Shown here: piece by piece, positions 50,312 to 61,300 of the stretch
Layout: each line of letters opens with the position of its first letter
Position numbering within the stretch: the first letter of the stretch is position 1
Assembly (NCBI RefSeq): GCF_015680705.1
Contig: NZ_JADNYP010000012.1
Coordinates: 62,001-126,000 of the forward strand
Direction: 5' to 3'
Origin: Pseudomonas fulva
GTDB lineage: Bacteria; Pseudomonadota; Gammaproteobacteria; Pseudomonadales; Pseudomonadaceae
DNA length: 64,000 bases
Program-made: the position numbers and the translations under genes
The notes under the pieces: model-generated
Databases searched by the model: none
Seen by the model: only the letters and a program-made list of their open reading frames with translations
Told to the model about the DNA's origin: nothing

Positions 50312-52879
50312 ATGGCCGCATCGCTGGGCACGCTCACCCTTGATCTCATCGCAAAGGTCGGTGCATTTGTCGGCCCGATCGATAAAGCCACGGCGTCAAC
50401 GAAGAAGAACACCGCTGAAATGCGGAAGTCCTTTGAGAACCTGGCAACCGGAATCGGCGCTGCGATAGCGGGTGTGCCAGCCATTGTTACTGGCTTGGTC
50501 GCAAGCTCTGCGTCGGCAGCCAAGGAAATTTCAAACCTTTCGAATCTAGCAGGCCTGAACACCACTGAGTTTCAGAAGTACGCGGCGGCCGCCGCAACGG
50601 TTGGGATCCAGCAGGATAAGCTGTCCGACATTTTCAAGGACACCAACGACAAGATTGGTGACTTCTTGGCGACCGGCGGCGGAGAGCTGAAAAACTTCTT
50701 TGATACCGTAGCGCCTCAGGTTGGTGTGACTGCCGATCAGTTTCGCAACTTGAATAGCGCTGATGCTCTGCAGCTGTATGTTTCCAGCCTGCAGAAGGCC
50801 AATGTCAGCCAGGCGCAAATGACTTTCTTCATGGAGGCGATTGCCGACGAGGCGACGGCGCTTGTCCCGCTACTGGCGAATGGTGGGGAGAAGTTCAAGG
50901 AGCTGGGTGATGCTGCAGAAGCTGCTGGCGCGATCCTCAGTTTCAAGACCATTGCGGTTTCCAAGGAATTCTCGGCTGAACTCGTCGAGATGCAGCAGGG
51001 CCTCATCGGCGTCAAGAATGGCCTTGCCAACGAATTCATGCCGGTGCTGGCCCAGGCAGCCAAGGATCTGAATGCGTTCATCGAGCAGGCCGGCGGTACG
51101 AAAAAGGTGTCTGCCGAGCTGGTATCCGCCACAGTCAACATCATGGTTGGCGTGGTGAATACGATTGATGTTGTACGCGGCGCGTTCAATATGACGGCGG
51201 CAGCCCTAGTTGGCACCTTCGCTACTGCCATGGGCTACCTACAGAAGCTTGGCGCTGGCGCTAACCAGATCCTCAACTTTATTTCTTGGGGAGATACTGC
51301 CCAAGAGTTCAGGAACACCGCCAAGAGTTTCGCCAGTGACGCCGAAATTAACTTCGGTGTGGCCAGACTGGCGGCAGAGGAGCTGAGAGAAGAATTCAAC
51401 AAGCCGCTGGCTGGAGAGAGACTCCGCAAATATGTAGAGGATGCAAAGAAAGCGGCTGCAGGGCTTAGCGAAGTTGCTCCTCCACAGGGTAATGCTGGAG
51501 GGCTGGTTGTTAAGACCCCTGAGCAGATTGCGGCTGAGAAGGCCGCCGCGAAGGCCGCCGAGACTGCCGCCAAGAAAATCAACCAGGCCTACGAAACCCA
51601 AGAAGAGAATCTCTCGCGCCAGATTGCGCTGATAAATACCACGACCGACGCGCGCAAGAATGCCACCGAGGTTGCCAAGCTGCAGTTCGATATCGAATCC
51701 GGCCGGCTGGTAGGAATCAATGCCGAGCAGCAGAAGCGCCTGATGGGTCTGGCGACAGAGCTGGACCGCCTGCAGAAGCTCAAACAGGCCAATGAAGATG
51801 CCGCCAAAGCCCAGGCCTATGGCGCTACGCTGGATCAGGCCAATCAGACCGTCCGATCTGGATTTGAGATCGAGCTTGCTGGAGCAGGAAGTGGTGAAAA
51901 ACTCCGGGAGCGTCTGAAAGCTGACCTCGCAATCCAGCAGGATTACCAAAGCCAGCTCGCCGATCTGAATCAGCAATACAACAGCGGCGACATTAGCGAG
52001 GAACTCTACAACCGGGAGACCGCGTTGCTGCGCCAAGCGCTCACTGAGCGTATAGAAATCCAGCATGACTACTACAACCAAGTAGACGAAGCGCAAGCCA
52101 ACTGGATGGACGGTATCAGTGAAGCCTGGCAAAACTACGCCGACGAAGCGACAAACTATTCGGCCATGGCTGCCGATGCGACCTCCTCGGTGCTTGGTAG
52201 CGCCAGAAATGAACTCAGCACCTTCCTATCGGATGTAGGGACGGGCGCCAAGGATGCCGGTGAAGCGCTGATGGACATGGTGGCAGGCTTCGCCAAATCC
52301 ATGATTAATGCCCTGACCGACATGGCTGCGCAGTGGTTGGTCTATCAAGCAGTGCAGCTTGTGGTAGGGAAAACAACTCAATCGACTGCCGGCCTGGCCC
52401 TGATTGCGAATGCTCAAGCTACCGCCTTTCAAGCCAGCCTGTCAGCTTTCGCATCGACGGCTGCGATTCCCATCGTAGGCCCAGCTATGGCGCCAGCTGC
52501 TGCTGCCGCCGCCGCCGCTGCAACTGCGCCGATGGTCGCCGGCGTGGCTTCCAGTGCTCTTGCGGGCATGGCGCATAGCGGGATCGACAGCATTCCTCGT
52601 GAGGGCACCTGGCTGCTCGATGGAGGCGAGCGAGTGCTCAACCCGAATCAGAACCGGGATCTGACCCAATACCTGCGCAACGTGAACGATGCTGGCGCCA
52701 GGGCAGGGAGCGCTGGAGGCATCACCATCAATGCGCCCGTTACCGTACAGGCCCAGCCTGGCATGAGCGACGAAGCCGCACGCCGCCAGGGCGAAATGAT
52801 GGGCGAGGGCTTGCGACAAACCATCCGCCAGGTGGTGAACGAAGAGTTCGCCCAAGGCGGATCGATGTGGAGGCGGTAA
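50312..52879 (+). CDS. tail tape measure protein
   Basis: An 855-residue protein. N-terminal LTLDLIAKVGAFVGPIDKATASTKKN and KEISNLSNLAGLNTTEFQKYAAAAATVG are typical of lambda-like tape measures. Long coiled coils (395-620), hydrophobic spans near 690-750, and a C-terminal IDSIPREGTWLLDGGERVLNPNQNRDL motif. The AT-richer codon use differs from the flanking genes. Sets tail length and may act in DNA entry. Confidence 0.93.
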   Translation: MAASLGTLTLDLIAKVGAFVGPIDKATASTKKNTAEMRKSFENLATGIGAAIAGVPAIVTGLVASSASAAKEISNLSNLAGLNTTEFQKYAAAAATVGIQQDKLSDIFKDTNDKIGDFLATGGGELKNFFDTVAPQVGVTADQFRNLNSADALQLYVSSLQKANVSQAQMTFFMEAIADEATALVPLLANGGEKFKELGDAAEAAGAILSFKTIAVSKEFSAELVEMQQGLIGVKNGLANEFMPVLAQAAKDLNAFIEQAGGTKKVSAELVSATVNIMVGVVNTIDVVRGAFNMTAAALVGTFATAMGYLQKLGAGANQILNFISWGDTAQEFRNTAKSFASDAEINFGVARLAAEELREEFNKPLAGERLRKYVEDAKKAAAGLSEVAPPQGNAGGLVVKTPEQIAAEKAAAKAAETAAKKINQAYETQEENLSRQIALINTTTDARKNATEVAKLQFDIESGRLVGINAEQQKRLMGLATELDRLQKLKQANEDAAKAQAYGATLDQANQTVRSGFEIELAGAGSGEKLRERLKADLAIQQDYQSQLADLNQQYNSGDISEELYNRETALLRQALTERIEIQHDYYNQVDEAQANWMDGISEAWQNYADEATNYSAMAADATSSVLGSARNELSTFLSDVGTGAKDAGEALMDMVAGFAKSMINALTDMAAQWLVYQAVQLVVGKTTQSTAGLALIANAQATAFQASLSAFASTAAIPIVGPAMAPAAAAAAAAATAPMVAGVASSALAGMAHSGIDSIPREGTWLLDGGERVLNPNQNRDLTQYLRNVNDAGARAGSAGGITINAPVTVQAQPGMSDEAARRQGEMMGEGLRQTIRQVVNEEFAQGGSMWRR

Positions 52880-53223
52880 TGGCAGAAACGTTTGGCTTCT
52901 GCACCCGAGTCGGTGCGTCTGGTGAGATCAAGCAGCGGGTGTGGGAAAACGATTTTGGCGACGGCTACGTTCAGTCTGGCGGTACCGGCATCAATACCAG
53001 GTCCGAGGAATGGAGCCACCAGGCAACTGGCAGGTTAGAACCAGGACAGGAGCTGCGCCGGATGCGTGACTTCTTGGACCGTCATGAAGGCTACCGGTCT
53101 TTCCTATGGACGCCCCCAGGTGGGGTGCCGGGGCGCTACAAGGTCAACGGCTACAAGCTAGATCCCCAAGGTGCCGGCCTGTTCAGGCTCAGCTTCACGA
53201 TGAAGCAGGTGTTCAATCCTTAA
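52879..53223 (+). CDS. minor tail protein M-like
   Basis: A 114-residue protein starting MAETFGFCTRVGASGEIKQRV at 52879. Contains NDFGDGYVQSGGTGINTRSEEW and FLWTPPGG, typical of lambda gpM-type proteins at the tail tip. Confidence 0.88.
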   Translation: MAETFGFCTRVGASGEIKQRVWENDFGDGYVQSGGTGINTRSEEWSHQATGRLEPGQELRRMRDFLDRHEGYRSFLWTPPGGVPGRYKVNGYKLDPQGAGLFRLSFTMKQVFNP

Positions 53224-53225
53224 CG

Positions 53226-53248
53226 ACCCCGCCAAAGCGGGGTTTCTT
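53226..53248 (+). terminator. hairpin-U cassette before minor tail L
   Basis: ACCCCGC-CAAA-GCGGGGT then TTCTTCTTTC, ending just before the next SD (GAGG). Confidence 0.7.
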
Positions 53249-53262
53249 CTTTCTGAGGCCCC

Positions 53263-53964
53263 ATGACTTTCGAAACCGACATCCAGAAACTCGAGCCGGG
53301 CAACCAGATCCGGCTATACGAGGTGGACGCCACGCGCCTGGGCGGCAACCTGATGCGCTTTCATGGGCACGCCCACGAGGGCGAGATCATCTGGCAGGGC
53401 AACCTGTACGCGCCGCAGCAGATCACCGCCAAGGGCTTCGACATCCGCGGGGATGGCCGGCCAGCATCGCCAACGTTGCAGCTGGCCAACGAGATTGCCG
53501 GCGTGCGCGGCGCGGTCACGGCGCTGTGCTTGGCGCTGAAGGATATGGCCGGTGCCAAGGTGAAGGTCATCGAGACCTTCCGGCACTTCCTCGACGCCGC
53601 CAACTTCCCTGAAGGCAACGACCAGGCCGCGAACCAGGCCCGGGAAAGCCTCTGGTACATCGAGCAGAAGACCAGCGAGAACCGCGAGCAGGTGACGTTC
53701 CAGCTCTCCAGCCCGCTGGACCTGGGCGGGGTGCAGCTGCCCAGCCAGCAGATCACCAAGCTGTGCCGTTGGGCGTGCCGGGGTCAGTACCGTGGCGAGG
53801 CCTGCGCCTACACCGGCGCGGCGATGTTCACCAAGCAGGACGAGCAGACCGACAACCCGGCCCTGGACCGCTGCCGAGGCAACTGGAAGAGTTGCAAGCT
53901 ACGCGGCAACACCAGGCGCTTCGGCGGATCCATGGGCGCAAGCCTGATTGCCAGTTCGAGGTAA
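53263..53964 (+). CDS. minor tail protein L-like
   Basis: A 233-residue protein. Central IEQKTSENREQVTFQLSSPLDLGG and the C-terminal cysteine cluster (CRWACRGQYRGEACAYTG, then DRCRGNWKSCKLRG) match lambda gpL, which carries an Fe-S cluster. Tail tip component. Confidence 0.92.
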   Translation: MTFETDIQKLEPGNQIRLYEVDATRLGGNLMRFHGHAHEGEIIWQGNLYAPQQITAKGFDIRGDGRPASPTLQLANEIAGVRGAVTALCLALKDMAGAKVKVIETFRHFLDAANFPEGNDQAANQARESLWYIEQKTSENREQVTFQLSSPLDLGGVQLPSQQITKLCRWACRGQYRGEACAYTGAAMFTKQDEQTDNPALDRCRGNWKSCKLRGNTRRFGGSMGASLIASSR

Positions 53965-53967
53965 CCC

Positions 53968-54750
53968 ATGCGCATCAACCAGACGTTGCAGGCCGCGATC
54001 CGCGAGCATGCCGAACGCGAGTACCCGGCCGAAGCGTGCGGGGTACTGATCAAAACGGACGCGGGCCGCGAGTATGTCCCGTGTCGCAACCAGGCCCGAA
54101 CGCCGCGTGACCAGTTCACGCTGCACCATGAAGACCTGGCGGGTGCCGAGGATCGCGGGGAGCTGCTGGCCATCATCCACAGCCATCCAGATGCCGCGCC
54201 GCGCCCGAGCATGGCCGACCGGGTCAGCTGCGAGCTGCACGAGCTGCCCTGGGGTATTGTCGGCTGGCCCGGCGGCGACATGGAGTGGTTCAAGCCGTCC
54301 GGGTACCGTGCGCCACTGCTGGGCCGCGACTTCGCGCACGGCCTGCTGGACTGCTGGGGTGCCTGCCGCGACTGGTACGCCCGGGAGGCCGGCCTGCAGT
54401 TGCCGAACTTCGAGCGCAGGGACCTCTGGTGGGAGGATCCCGACGGCCCGAGTCTCTACGAGGACAATTTCCAGGGCGCCGGCTTCCACCAGGTGGAGAC
54501 GCCGCAGCGCGGCGACATGCTGGTTTTCATGGTCCCGTCGCCCGGACGGCCGTGCCACCACCCGAACCATGCGGCCATCTACCTGGGCGACGAGCCCGCT
54601 CTGGTCAGCGAGGATGCTCCAGCGCTGGGTGGTGCTGGTCCGTTCATCTATCACCACATGGCGGGCCGGTCCTCAACCCGGGAAATCTACGGTTGGTCGA
54701 TGGCCAATCGTTGCCGCCTGATTCTTCGGCACAAGGACTACCAGCCATGA
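53968..54750 (+). CDS. tail assembly protein K (JAMM + NlpC/P60)
   Basis: A 260-residue protein. The N-terminal JAMM metalloprotease motif is HSHPDAAPRPSMADRVSC with an upstream Glu (CGVLI region). The C-terminal NlpC/P60 domain has catalytic Cys in LDCWGACRDWY and His in HPNHAAIYLGD. Likely cuts peptidoglycan or processes tail-tip proteins at entry. Same two-domain layout as lambda gpK. Confidence 0.93.
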   Translation: MRINQTLQAAIREHAEREYPAEACGVLIKTDAGREYVPCRNQARTPRDQFTLHHEDLAGAEDRGELLAIIHSHPDAAPRPSMADRVSCELHELPWGIVGWPGGDMEWFKPSGYRAPLLGRDFAHGLLDCWGACRDWYAREAGLQLPNFERRDLWWEDPDGPSLYEDNFQGAGFHQVETPQRGDMLVFMVPSPGRPCHHPNHAAIYLGDEPALVSEDAPALGGAGPFIYHHMAGRSSTREIYGWSMANRCRLILRHKDYQP

Positions 54751-55331
54751 AACGCACAATCAAGCTCTATGGGGTGCTGCGCAAGCACTTCGGCCGCGAG
54801 TACGTCCTCGATGTGCACACTCCGCGCGATGCCATCCTGGCGTTGTGCGTCATGGTCCCCGGGTTCGAGAAGTTCCTCACCACTGGCGAGGAGCGTGGCT
54901 TGGTTTTCACGGTGTTCTCCGGGGCGCGCAACCTGAGCGGCGACGAGCTGGACCTGCAGGGCGACGACAGCGGAGACATCCGCATCGCACCGATCATCCA
55001 AGGCAGCAAGCAGGCCGGCTTCTTCCAGACGGTGCTGGGCGTCGGACTGATTGTGGCAGGCTTCATGACCGGCGGGCTGTCCACCGGCGTAGGCATCGCG
55101 CTGCTCGCCGGCGGCGCCTCGCTGGCGCTGGGCGGGGTCGTGCAGATGCTGTCGCCCACTGCCCAGACTGGCAGCCTGGACCGCAACGAGGATGGCAACA
55201 ACCCCAGCTATGGCTTTGGCGGCGCAGTCACCACGATTGCCCAGGGCAATCCATACCCCGTTCTGTACGGGGAGCGCGAGATCGGCGGCGCCGTCGAGTC
55301 GGGCGGCATCTACACACAAGACCAGCTATGA
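54747..55331 (+). CDS. tail assembly protein I
   Basis: A 194-residue protein starting MKRTIKLYGVLRKHFGREY; ubiquitin-like N terminus (1-90), then a glycine-rich hydrophobic stretch (VLGVGLIVAGFMTGGLSTGVGIALLAGG) and YGFGGAVTTIAQGNPYPVLYGERE, typical for lambda gpI. It overlaps K by 4 bp. Confidence 0.92.
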   Translation: MKRTIKLYGVLRKHFGREYVLDVHTPRDAILALCVMVPGFEKFLTTGEERGLVFTVFSGARNLSGDELDLQGDDSGDIRIAPIIQGSKQAGFFQTVLGVGLIVAGFMTGGLSTGVGIALLAGGASLALGGVVQMLSPTAQTGSLDRNEDGNNPSYGFGGAVTTIAQGNPYPVLYGEREIGGAVESGGIYTQDQL

Positions 55332-55346
55332 CAGCTGGCGTTACCT

Positions 55347-55368
55347 AACCCGCTTCGGCGGGTTTTTT
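55347..55368 (+). terminator. hairpin-U cassette before the J-like gene
   Basis: AACCCGC-TTCG-GCGGGTT + TTTT, followed directly by TGGAGGG and the ATG. Confidence 0.85.
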
Positions 55369-55384
55369 CATTTTGGAGGGTGGG

Positions 55385-58300
55385 ATGGTCGAGGCAGTCA
55401 AGGGCAAGCCGCGCCGAGTGCAGGCCGGCCGGCGCCGGCAGGTGATGGGCGCGAAGGGCGGGGCGAAGAAGCAGAAGCAGCCCAGCATCGCTTCCAATGG
55501 CGTGCCGTCCATTGCCACGGCGCGCATGGTCTACCTGTGGAGCTGGGGCCCGATTGTCGGCCCGGTCGACGGCCTGCGCTCGGTCAAGCTCGATGGTACG
55601 CCGCTGGTGGCCGAGGATGGCACGGTCAACTTCCCGGGCGTGAAATGGCAGTTCCGGTCTGGCGAGCTGCATCAGGCGCGCCTGGATGGCGTCACCGAGT
55701 CGAGCAACGAGATCCAGGTCGATCACGAACTGCGCAGCAGCACACCCTGGGTGCACACCATCACCAACCCGGTGATCGACGCGGTCCGCGTGCGCCTGGC
55801 CTGGCCGCAACTGCAGAAGCAGGACAGCAGCGGCAACGTCGACGGCGTGCGCATCGAGTACGCCATCGATGTGGCCACCGACGGTGGGCCCTATCAGCAG
55901 GTGCTGGCTTCCGAGGTCAACCGCAAGAACGTCACCAAGTACGAGCGCTCGCATCGCATCGAGCTTCCCCAGGGCAGCCGCTGGACGCTCCGGGTCCGCC
56001 GCCTGACTCCCGAGGCGAACAGCTCGATGGTCGCCGACGGCATGCTGGTGGACGCGCTTGCCGAGGTCGTGGACAGCGATCAGGAATACCCGCTGACCGC
56101 AGTGAGCTGCATTGAGTACGACGCCCAGCAATTCGATGGCGATATCGCCAAGATCGCCGTGCTCATGCGCGGGCGGATTGTAAGCGTGCCGGCGAACTAC
56201 GACCCGGAGACACGCACCTATGCCACCGCCGGTGCCGGCACCACCAACGGCATCTGGGATGGCACGTTCAAGGAAGCCTACACCAACAACCCGGCGTGGA
56301 TCTTCTACGACCTGGCGCTGCATCCTTACTACGGCCTGGGCGACCGCATCGACGCCAGCATGATCAACCGTTGGTCGTTGTACCGCATCGCTCAATATTG
56401 CGACCAGCTGGTGCCGGACGGGAATGGCGGCCAGGAGCCACGCTTCACCTGCAACCTGTACCTGCAGAAGCAGGCCGAGGCCTGGGCGGTGCTGCAGGAC
56501 CTGGCGGCCATCTTCCACGGCTTGGCCTACTGGGACGGCAGCCAGATCGTGGTCAACGCTGATATGCCACAGGACTCGGCCTACACCTACACGCTGTCGC
56601 AGATCCTGGGCGATGGCGCGATCGAGTACAGCGGCAGCAAGTGGCGCGACCGTCATAGCCTGGCCATGGTCTCGTTCGATGATCCGGACCAGAGCTACGA
56701 GACCGACAAGGAGCCAGTGTTCGACGAGGATGCCATCGCCGAGTACGGTGTGCGCGAGACGTCCGTCGAGGCCGTCGGCTGCACCTCGCGCGGCCAGGCC
56801 CAGCGTGCGGGCCAGTGGGCCCTGCAGACCGAACAGTTGCAGCTGCGCGGGGCCACTGTGCGCGTCGGCCTGGATGGCTACATCCCCAAGCCTGGCAAGG
56901 TGATCTCGCTGGCCGACCCGATGCTAGCCGGCCGGGCCAACGGCGGGCGAATCGCGGCGGTTGCAGGCCGAGTCGTCACAGTCGACCGCGACATCGAGGT
57001 GCCAACCGGTGCGCGCCTGCTGGTCAACCTGCCGAGCGGCAAGACCGAAGCGCGCCAGGTGCGCTCCGTCAGCGGCCGGCTGATCACCCTGATGGCCGAC
57101 TACAGCGAGGCGCCACAGGCTGAGTGCGGCTGGGCGCTGGATTACGATGACCTGAAGCTGATGCAATTCTACGTCCGCAACGTCACGCGGCCGGAGTGGC
57201 ACCAGTTCCAGCTGGAGCTGATCCAGCACGAGCCGAGCAAATTCGACGCAGTCGACTACGGCACCGTGATCGATGACCGACCGATCAGCGTCCTGCCGCC
57301 TGGCGTCCAGGAAGCGCCGGCGCGCGTGCTGATCAGCAGCCATGCCTCGGTCGACCAGGGCATCGCTGTGACCACCATGACCATTGCGTGGGATGCGGCG
57401 CCCGGCGCGGTGGCCTACGACGTTGAATGGCGCTGGGGTTCGCGTGACTGGGTGAAAATGCCACGCACCGGCGAACTGTCGGCAGACGTGCGCGGCGTCT
57501 ATGCCGGTCAGTACCTGGCGCGCGTGCGTGCCGTCAGTGCCATGGGCGTCTCGTCGATCCCGGCTTCCTCGGTAATGACCAATGTCCAGGGCAAGACGAC
57601 CCCGCCGCCGGCGGTGACCCACCTGACGACCGAAAGCCTGATCTTCGGCATTGGCTTGAAGTGGGGTTTCCCGGCTGGCGCCGAGGACACCCAGCGCACC
57701 GAGCTCTGGTACAGCGAGGGCACCGACCTGGCCGCGGCTACCAAGCTAGCGGACCTGGCCTACCCGCAGTCTGAGCACACCTTGCAAGGCCTGCGCGGCG
57801 GCCAGCGGTTCTTCTTCTGGGCGCGCCTGGTGGACCGCTCCGGCAATATCGGCCCTTGGTTCCCGGCAGACGGGACTCTGGTGTCCGGAATGGCGAGCAT
57901 GGATGCCGGCCCGATCCTCGAGCAGATCAAGGACCAGATCACCGAGAGCGAGCTGGGCAAGGAGCTGACCAGCAAGATCGATCTGGTCGACGGCAACGGT
58001 CCAGGCTCGGTGAACGAGCGTGTCGGTACCGCCAAGACCGAGCTGGCCAAGCAGATCAGTGAGGTGAACAACGCGCTGGCCAGCACCAAGAGCAACCTGC
58101 AGCAGCAGATCACCTCGGTGGGCCAGAGCGTCACCGACGCCAAGGCCGAGTTGCAGCAGCAGATCACCGCCGTCTCGACGCTGGCGGGGTCCTTGCCTTA
58201 CCGCAAGGACAAGACCTACAGCATCAACCAGAGCGCCCTGGGCAGCGATGGCAAGCTGTACCAGGCGATCAAGGCGGTACCGCTCAACACACCACCGCCG

Positions 58301-61300
58301 AACGCGACCTACTGGACCGACGTCGGCCAGGCCGTCGTCACCGCCAACGGCATCGCCGCGCGCGTGTCGAAGGTGGAAACCGACGTCAGCACCCTGGACG
58401 ACAAGACCACGGCGCAGGCTTCGCAGATCCAGAGCCTGCAAACCAGCCTGACCGCCACCGACAAGAACGTGGCCAAGAAGGCCGACGCGACCGTCGTGGA
58501 CAGCCTGACCCTGCGCGTCTCCGATGCCGAGGGCAAGCTCACGTCCGAGGGCAAGCGCATCGACGGCTTGCAGACCAGCCTGGACGGCAAGGCCAGCTCG
58601 ACCGCGCTGCAACAGGTGACCGCGCGCGTCACCGCGACCGAGCAGAAGGATGCCGCACAGGACCAGCAGCTGACCTCGCAGAGCCAGGCCCTGACTTCGC
58701 TGACCGACACGGTGAGCAAGAAGGCCGAGGCGGCGACAGTCCAGGCGCTGAGCAACGACGTCAAGCAACAGGGCCAGACCCTCGAAGCGCAAGGCCAGTC
58801 GCTGACCCGCATCGATACGGCGTTGCCGAATGTGGGCGGCGAAAACCTGCTGTACAACCCATCGCTGGACCGCGCCGACCCGACCAAGGCTTGGCTGCCG
58901 GACGGCTGGGAGCTTGGAAACAGCGGTGCTCAAGAGCTTACTTCAAACCTGGTAGCTTCGACGCTCGACCCGTCAGGCAAGGCGCTACGCTTGGCCATGA
59001 CCCTGCCGAATGCTGGATCCTATGTAGATCTGCTGGCCGCGGTAGTTCGGCGGGCTGCTGTGTCTACTGGACAGATCCTGACGCTGTCTGCCTATTTCCG
59101 CAGCACGCCGGGGCTACAGGCGCGCCTGTATTTCCAATGGGTCGATGGCTCGAATTCGATCATTGGCACTGGCACGCCTGCGACCATGACGGGTGGTGAT
59201 GCGTGGCAAAGGATTGTCCTGACATCATCCGCCGTTCCGGCCGGGGCAGTATCGGCTCGGATTATCTATCGAGTCCTGGGCCCATCGAGCGGGACCAGTT
59301 CGCCAGGGTTCTTCGAGTGGGACCGCCTGCAGCTCGAAGTGGGCTCGATCGCCACTGGATGGCGCGATAACGGCCAGGTCAACGCCGCCGAGGCGCAGGC
59401 CAATGCCAGCGCCACCACCGCCCTGACTGGCCGCGTCGAGAAGGCCGAGCAGGGCCTGTCCTCGACCAGCTCGCAGGTCAGCCGGCTTGAAAACAGCCTG
59501 ACCACCACCAATGGTAACGTGACCAAGGCCCAGCAGGCAGCACAGCAGGCGCTTACGGAGGTCGCCAAGAAAGCTGACGCATCGACCGTCCAGTCGCTGA
59601 GCAACGACGTGAGGCAGCAGGGCCAGCAGATCACGGCAGATGGCCAGGCCATTACCCGAATCGACACTGCGATCGCTTCCTCGGGATCCGAGAACCTGCT
59701 GTTCAATCCGTCGTTCGATACCCCCTCGACCGGCAACCCGAACATTGCCGAAGGCTGGACGTGGCGCAATACCAGCGGTACATCGGTCACGCCAACGCTG
59801 CGCAGCTCTGACCTGGGCGCCGAGGGCAAATGCCAGCGGTTGGATGTTGCCGGGCTCAGCGCTGACTCAAGCGCGCAATATGTGGACTTTGTGCCGGAGA
59901 GCGGTCGGCGGCCACCGATCTATCCAGGCGTTGCAGTGACCGCATCGATATACATCCGTGGCAATAGCGGCCTGATGGTGCAGATCTATCTGCAATTCAA
60001 GGACGCCGCTGGTAACACGCTTTTGACGAACGGCCCCACCAACTCCAACTTGGACCCCACCTATCGGCGGCCCTTCCTGATTTCGGCCGTAGCGCCGGAA
60101 GGCTCCGTCCGGGTAGACGTGCTGTACCGGATCCGCTCGGGACCCGGCTCGAGCGTGGTGTCTGGCTTCGTCGATTTCGATATGGCGCAGCTTGAGCAGG
60201 GCACCACCCTGACTGGCTGGCGCGATAACGGCAAGGCCAACGCCTACGGCATCGCGGTGAACGCAGCAGCCACCAGCGCGCTGACTGGGAGGGTAGAGGA
60301 CAACGAACGGGGCCTGACCAGCACGTCGGGCCAGCTGACGCAGTTGGAAAACTCGATTGGGGATGTTGGCGGGGAGAACCTGTTCTACAACCCAGCCTTT
60401 ACCCAATACGCCAGCGCTAACGGTTCACCGGAAGGATGGGCGACGGAGGGGCCTGTCACAAGCACGGACACCATCGTGCCTTCATGGCTGAACAGCGGTG
60501 AAAAAGCCCAAAGGATTGTCGCGCCAGGCCTGACCAGCAGCAACCAATACAAGTCTTTGCGTCCTGTGGGCTCAAGGCGAATCAAGGTTAGCGAAGGGCA
60601 GGCAGTTACCGCGTCCGTGTATGCGCGCAAGAGCGAAGGCAACATCGGGATGCGCATTTTCATCCAGTGGATCAGCTCCAGCGATGCCGTGCTTGGCGCG
60701 CCGGCGTCAAATCTGACGTCGCTGACCACCGCCGGTGCGCGTCTGTCATTCTCGGCTGTAGCTCCAGCCGGGGCGGTAGAGGCCTACGTCTACTTCCGCA
60801 CCTATGCAATGACAGCCACGGCCACCAACGGCACGGTGGAATACGCCAGGCCGCAGGCAGAATACGGTACCCGAGCCACGGGCTGGCGCGACAACAGCCA
60901 GGTGGTCGCTGCACAGCAGGCTGTCACCTCGGCGGCAGTGGAGTCGCTTAACTCGACCGTTTCGCAGCAGGGCAATACGCTGTCGAGCGTCAGCGGGCGG
61001 ACTACCAGCCTGGAGAATGCCATCAACAGCACCTCCAGCGGCCTGGCCACCAAGGCGTCAGCCGAGGCGGTGAACTCGCTCGGCAATCGGGTGAAGCAGA
61101 CCGAGGATGGACTGAGCAGCGCCTCGAGCAGCGTGGTCGATCTGCGAAACTCGATCGCGGCAGTGGAAAAGGCGGTTGGCTCGGCTACAGGGCTTGATCC
61201 GGCACCTGGTGCGAATTGGCAGTTCGAGAATGGAATCGAAGGCTGGGCGGTGACCAACGCCACTGCAACCGTTTCCAACGGGGTCGTTCGGCTCACTCCG

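Noticed and set aside
55310..56656. 448-codon antisense frame in the J gene
   Set aside because: Shadow frame; no start signal and no recognisable protein.
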